Source of the DNA: Roseovarius sp.
GTDB taxonomy: Bacteria > Pseudomonadota > Alphaproteobacteria > Rhodobacterales > Rhodobacteraceae
NCBI GenBank assembly: GCA_023260815.1
Contig: JALQUE010000123.1
Coordinates: forward strand, 1-7,463
DNA: 7,463 nucleotides
Direction of reading: 5' to 3'
Positions 6,359-7,463 of this stretch are shown here, piece after piece. Positions within the stretch are counted from its first letter, which is position 1; each line of letters opens with the position of its first letter. The translations under genes and the position numbers were made by a program. The notes beneath the pieces were generated by a model that saw only the letters and a program-made list of their open reading frames with translations, did no database searches and had not been told where the DNA came from.

Positions 6359-7463
6359 TTAGGCAAGCCGCCCGTGACAATGCTTGAACTTCTTGCCCGA
6401 CCCGCAAGGACACACCTGATTACGGCCCGGATTGCCCCATGTGGCAGGATCGTTTTCATCGAAACCCGGTGCAGAGCCCTCGGCTGAGGCAGCCGCCTGA
6501 TCCCCTGCCGGAGCTTCCGCCGCCGCCTCCATCGCAGCACGCTGCTTGAGAAGCTCATCCATCATGGATTTCTGTTCGTCTTCGGTCATCGGGCGGATTT
6601 GCGACAGTTTTTGCGTCACATCCTGACGCAGACTGTCCAGCATGGTCTCGAACAGTTGAAACGCCTCGTTCTTGTATTCGTTCAGCGGATCACGCTGCGC
6701 ATAGCCCCGAAAACCCACGACGCTGCGCAGATGCTCAAGCGTCAGAAGATGCTCGCGCCATTTGGTGTCGATTGCCTGCAGCAATATCTGCTTTTCGATC
6801 GAGCGCATGTTTTCCGGGCCAAAGGCCGCGGCCTTCTGCGCCATCATTTCATCAGCGGCCTTTTCCAGCCGCTCGGCGATATCTTCGTCGTCCACACCCT
6901 CTTCATCGGCCCATGCGACAACGGGCAAATCCATGTTCAACTGCTCCATCACCGCAGTATGAAGCCCTTCGGTATCCCACTGGTCGGCATACGTCTTGGG
7001 TGGCATGTAGGTGTCGACCAGATCGTCAATCACTTCGCTGCGCATGTCCTGCACGATCTCGGACAGGTCCGCAGCCTTCATGATATCCAGCCGCTGCTTG
7101 AAGATCACCTTGCGCTGCTCGTTCATCACGTCGTCGAATTTCAGCAATTGCTTGCGGATGTCGAAGTTGCGCCCTTCGACCTTGGCCTGCGCGCGTTCCA
7201 GCGACTTGTTCACCCAAGGGTGCACAATCGCCTCGCCTTCCTTCATGCCCAGCGTCGACAGCACCTTGTCCAGCCGTTCAGAGCCGAAGATGCGCATCAG
7301 GTCATCGTCCAGCGACAGAAAGAAGGACGACCGGCCGGGGTCACCTTGACGACCGGAACGGCCACGCAACTGGTTGTCGATGCGGCGGCTTTCATGGCGT
7401 TCGGTGGCCAGAACGAACAGACCACCGGCAGCCTTGACCGCCTCTTCGTCGGCGGTATGCCCC
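6359..7463 (-). CDS. secA: Preprotein translocase ATPase SecA, 3' part only
   Basis: Cytoplasmic/peripheral-membrane ATPase that pushes preproteins through SecYEG. The frame is open to the window edge (last full codon at 7460-7462), giving 367 visible residues. The family is usually about 850-900 aa, so the N-terminal half or more lies outside. Visible in order: GGLFVLATERHESRRIDNQ then LRGRSGRQGDPG, the helicase motif VI region of the second nucleotide-binding fold (partial residues about 13-43); the helical scaffold and wing regions (for example TKWREHLLTLEHLRSVVGFR); a Gln/Ala-rich C-terminal linker; and the zinc-binding tail CPCGSGKKFKHCHG with Cys351, Cys353, Cys362 and His363. This tail binds SecB and phospholipid in well-studied SecA proteins. 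The TTG at 7369-7367 is an internal leucine codon of motif VI, not a start. Translation ends at TAA 6361-6359. Confidence 0.98.
   Translation of the reverse strand, partial: GHTADEEAVKAAGGLFVLATERHESRRIDNQLRGRSGRQGDPGRSSFFLSLDDDLMRIFGSERLDKVLSTLGMKEGEAIVHPWVNKSLERAQAKVEGRNFDIRKQLLKFDDVMNEQRKVIFKQRLDIMKAADLSEIVQDMRSEVIDDLVDTYMPPKTYADQWDTEGLHTAVMEQLNMDLPVVAWADEEGVDDEDIAERLEKAADEMMAQKAAAFGPENMRSIEKQILLQAIDTKWREHLLTLEHLRSVVGFRGYAQRDPLNEYKNEAFQLFETMLDSLRQDVTQKLSQIRPMTEDEQKSMMDELLKQRAAMEAAAEAPAGDQAAASAEGSAPGFDENDPATWGNPGRNQVCPCGSGKKFKHCHGRLA

Noticed and set aside
7367..7369. TTG as a start codon giving a 336-aa protein
   Set aside because: The codon is the Leu of the SecA motif VI stretch QLRGRSGRQGDPG, and the frame continues with SecA sequence to the window edge.

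Overview
The window reads as core chromosome of an alphaproteobacterium. It is GC-rich, and the dnaK-dnaJ-radC order, the PstS-like/OmpA fusion protein and the SecA tail with a CPCGSGKK zinc motif together suggest Rhodobacterales (roseobacter group). That placement is inferred from gene content and protein style, not from an alignment. I see no mobile element, tRNA, rRNA or CRISPR array.

Layout. Bases 2-1384 (+) hold the 3' part of dnaK. A 77-bp gap with a GC-rich hairpin follows, then complete dnaJ (1462-2622, +). After dnaJ come a small hairpin and a strong intrinsic terminator (2650-2681). Next is a regulatory stretch of about 130 bp with unusual repeat structure: ACCGA repeated at exact 11-bp steps, bracketed by an 8-bp inverted repeat, with a near-consensus CtrA-type box. 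radC follows (2809-3573, +). Its stop codon interlocks with the stop of a convergent gene inside one CTAG.

The right half is on the minus strand. Reading from right to left it holds the 3' part of secA (ends at 6359), a 143-bp gap, a secreted 353-aa protein of unknown function (6215-5154), and after 24 bp a 519-aa periplasmic protein joining a PstS-like binding fold to an OmpA peptidoglycan-binding domain (5129-3570). The last two genes look like a small envelope operon.

How the genes work together. DnaK and DnaJ are the Hsp70 chaperone pair. SecA is the ATPase that drives Sec export, and both products of the envelope pair carry Sec-type signal peptides, so they are probable SecA clients. 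RadC is a JAMM-fold protein of unsettled function. The sites least explained by standard annotation are the phased repeats upstream of radC and the two-gene envelope operon. I found no convincing wholly new multi-gene system.
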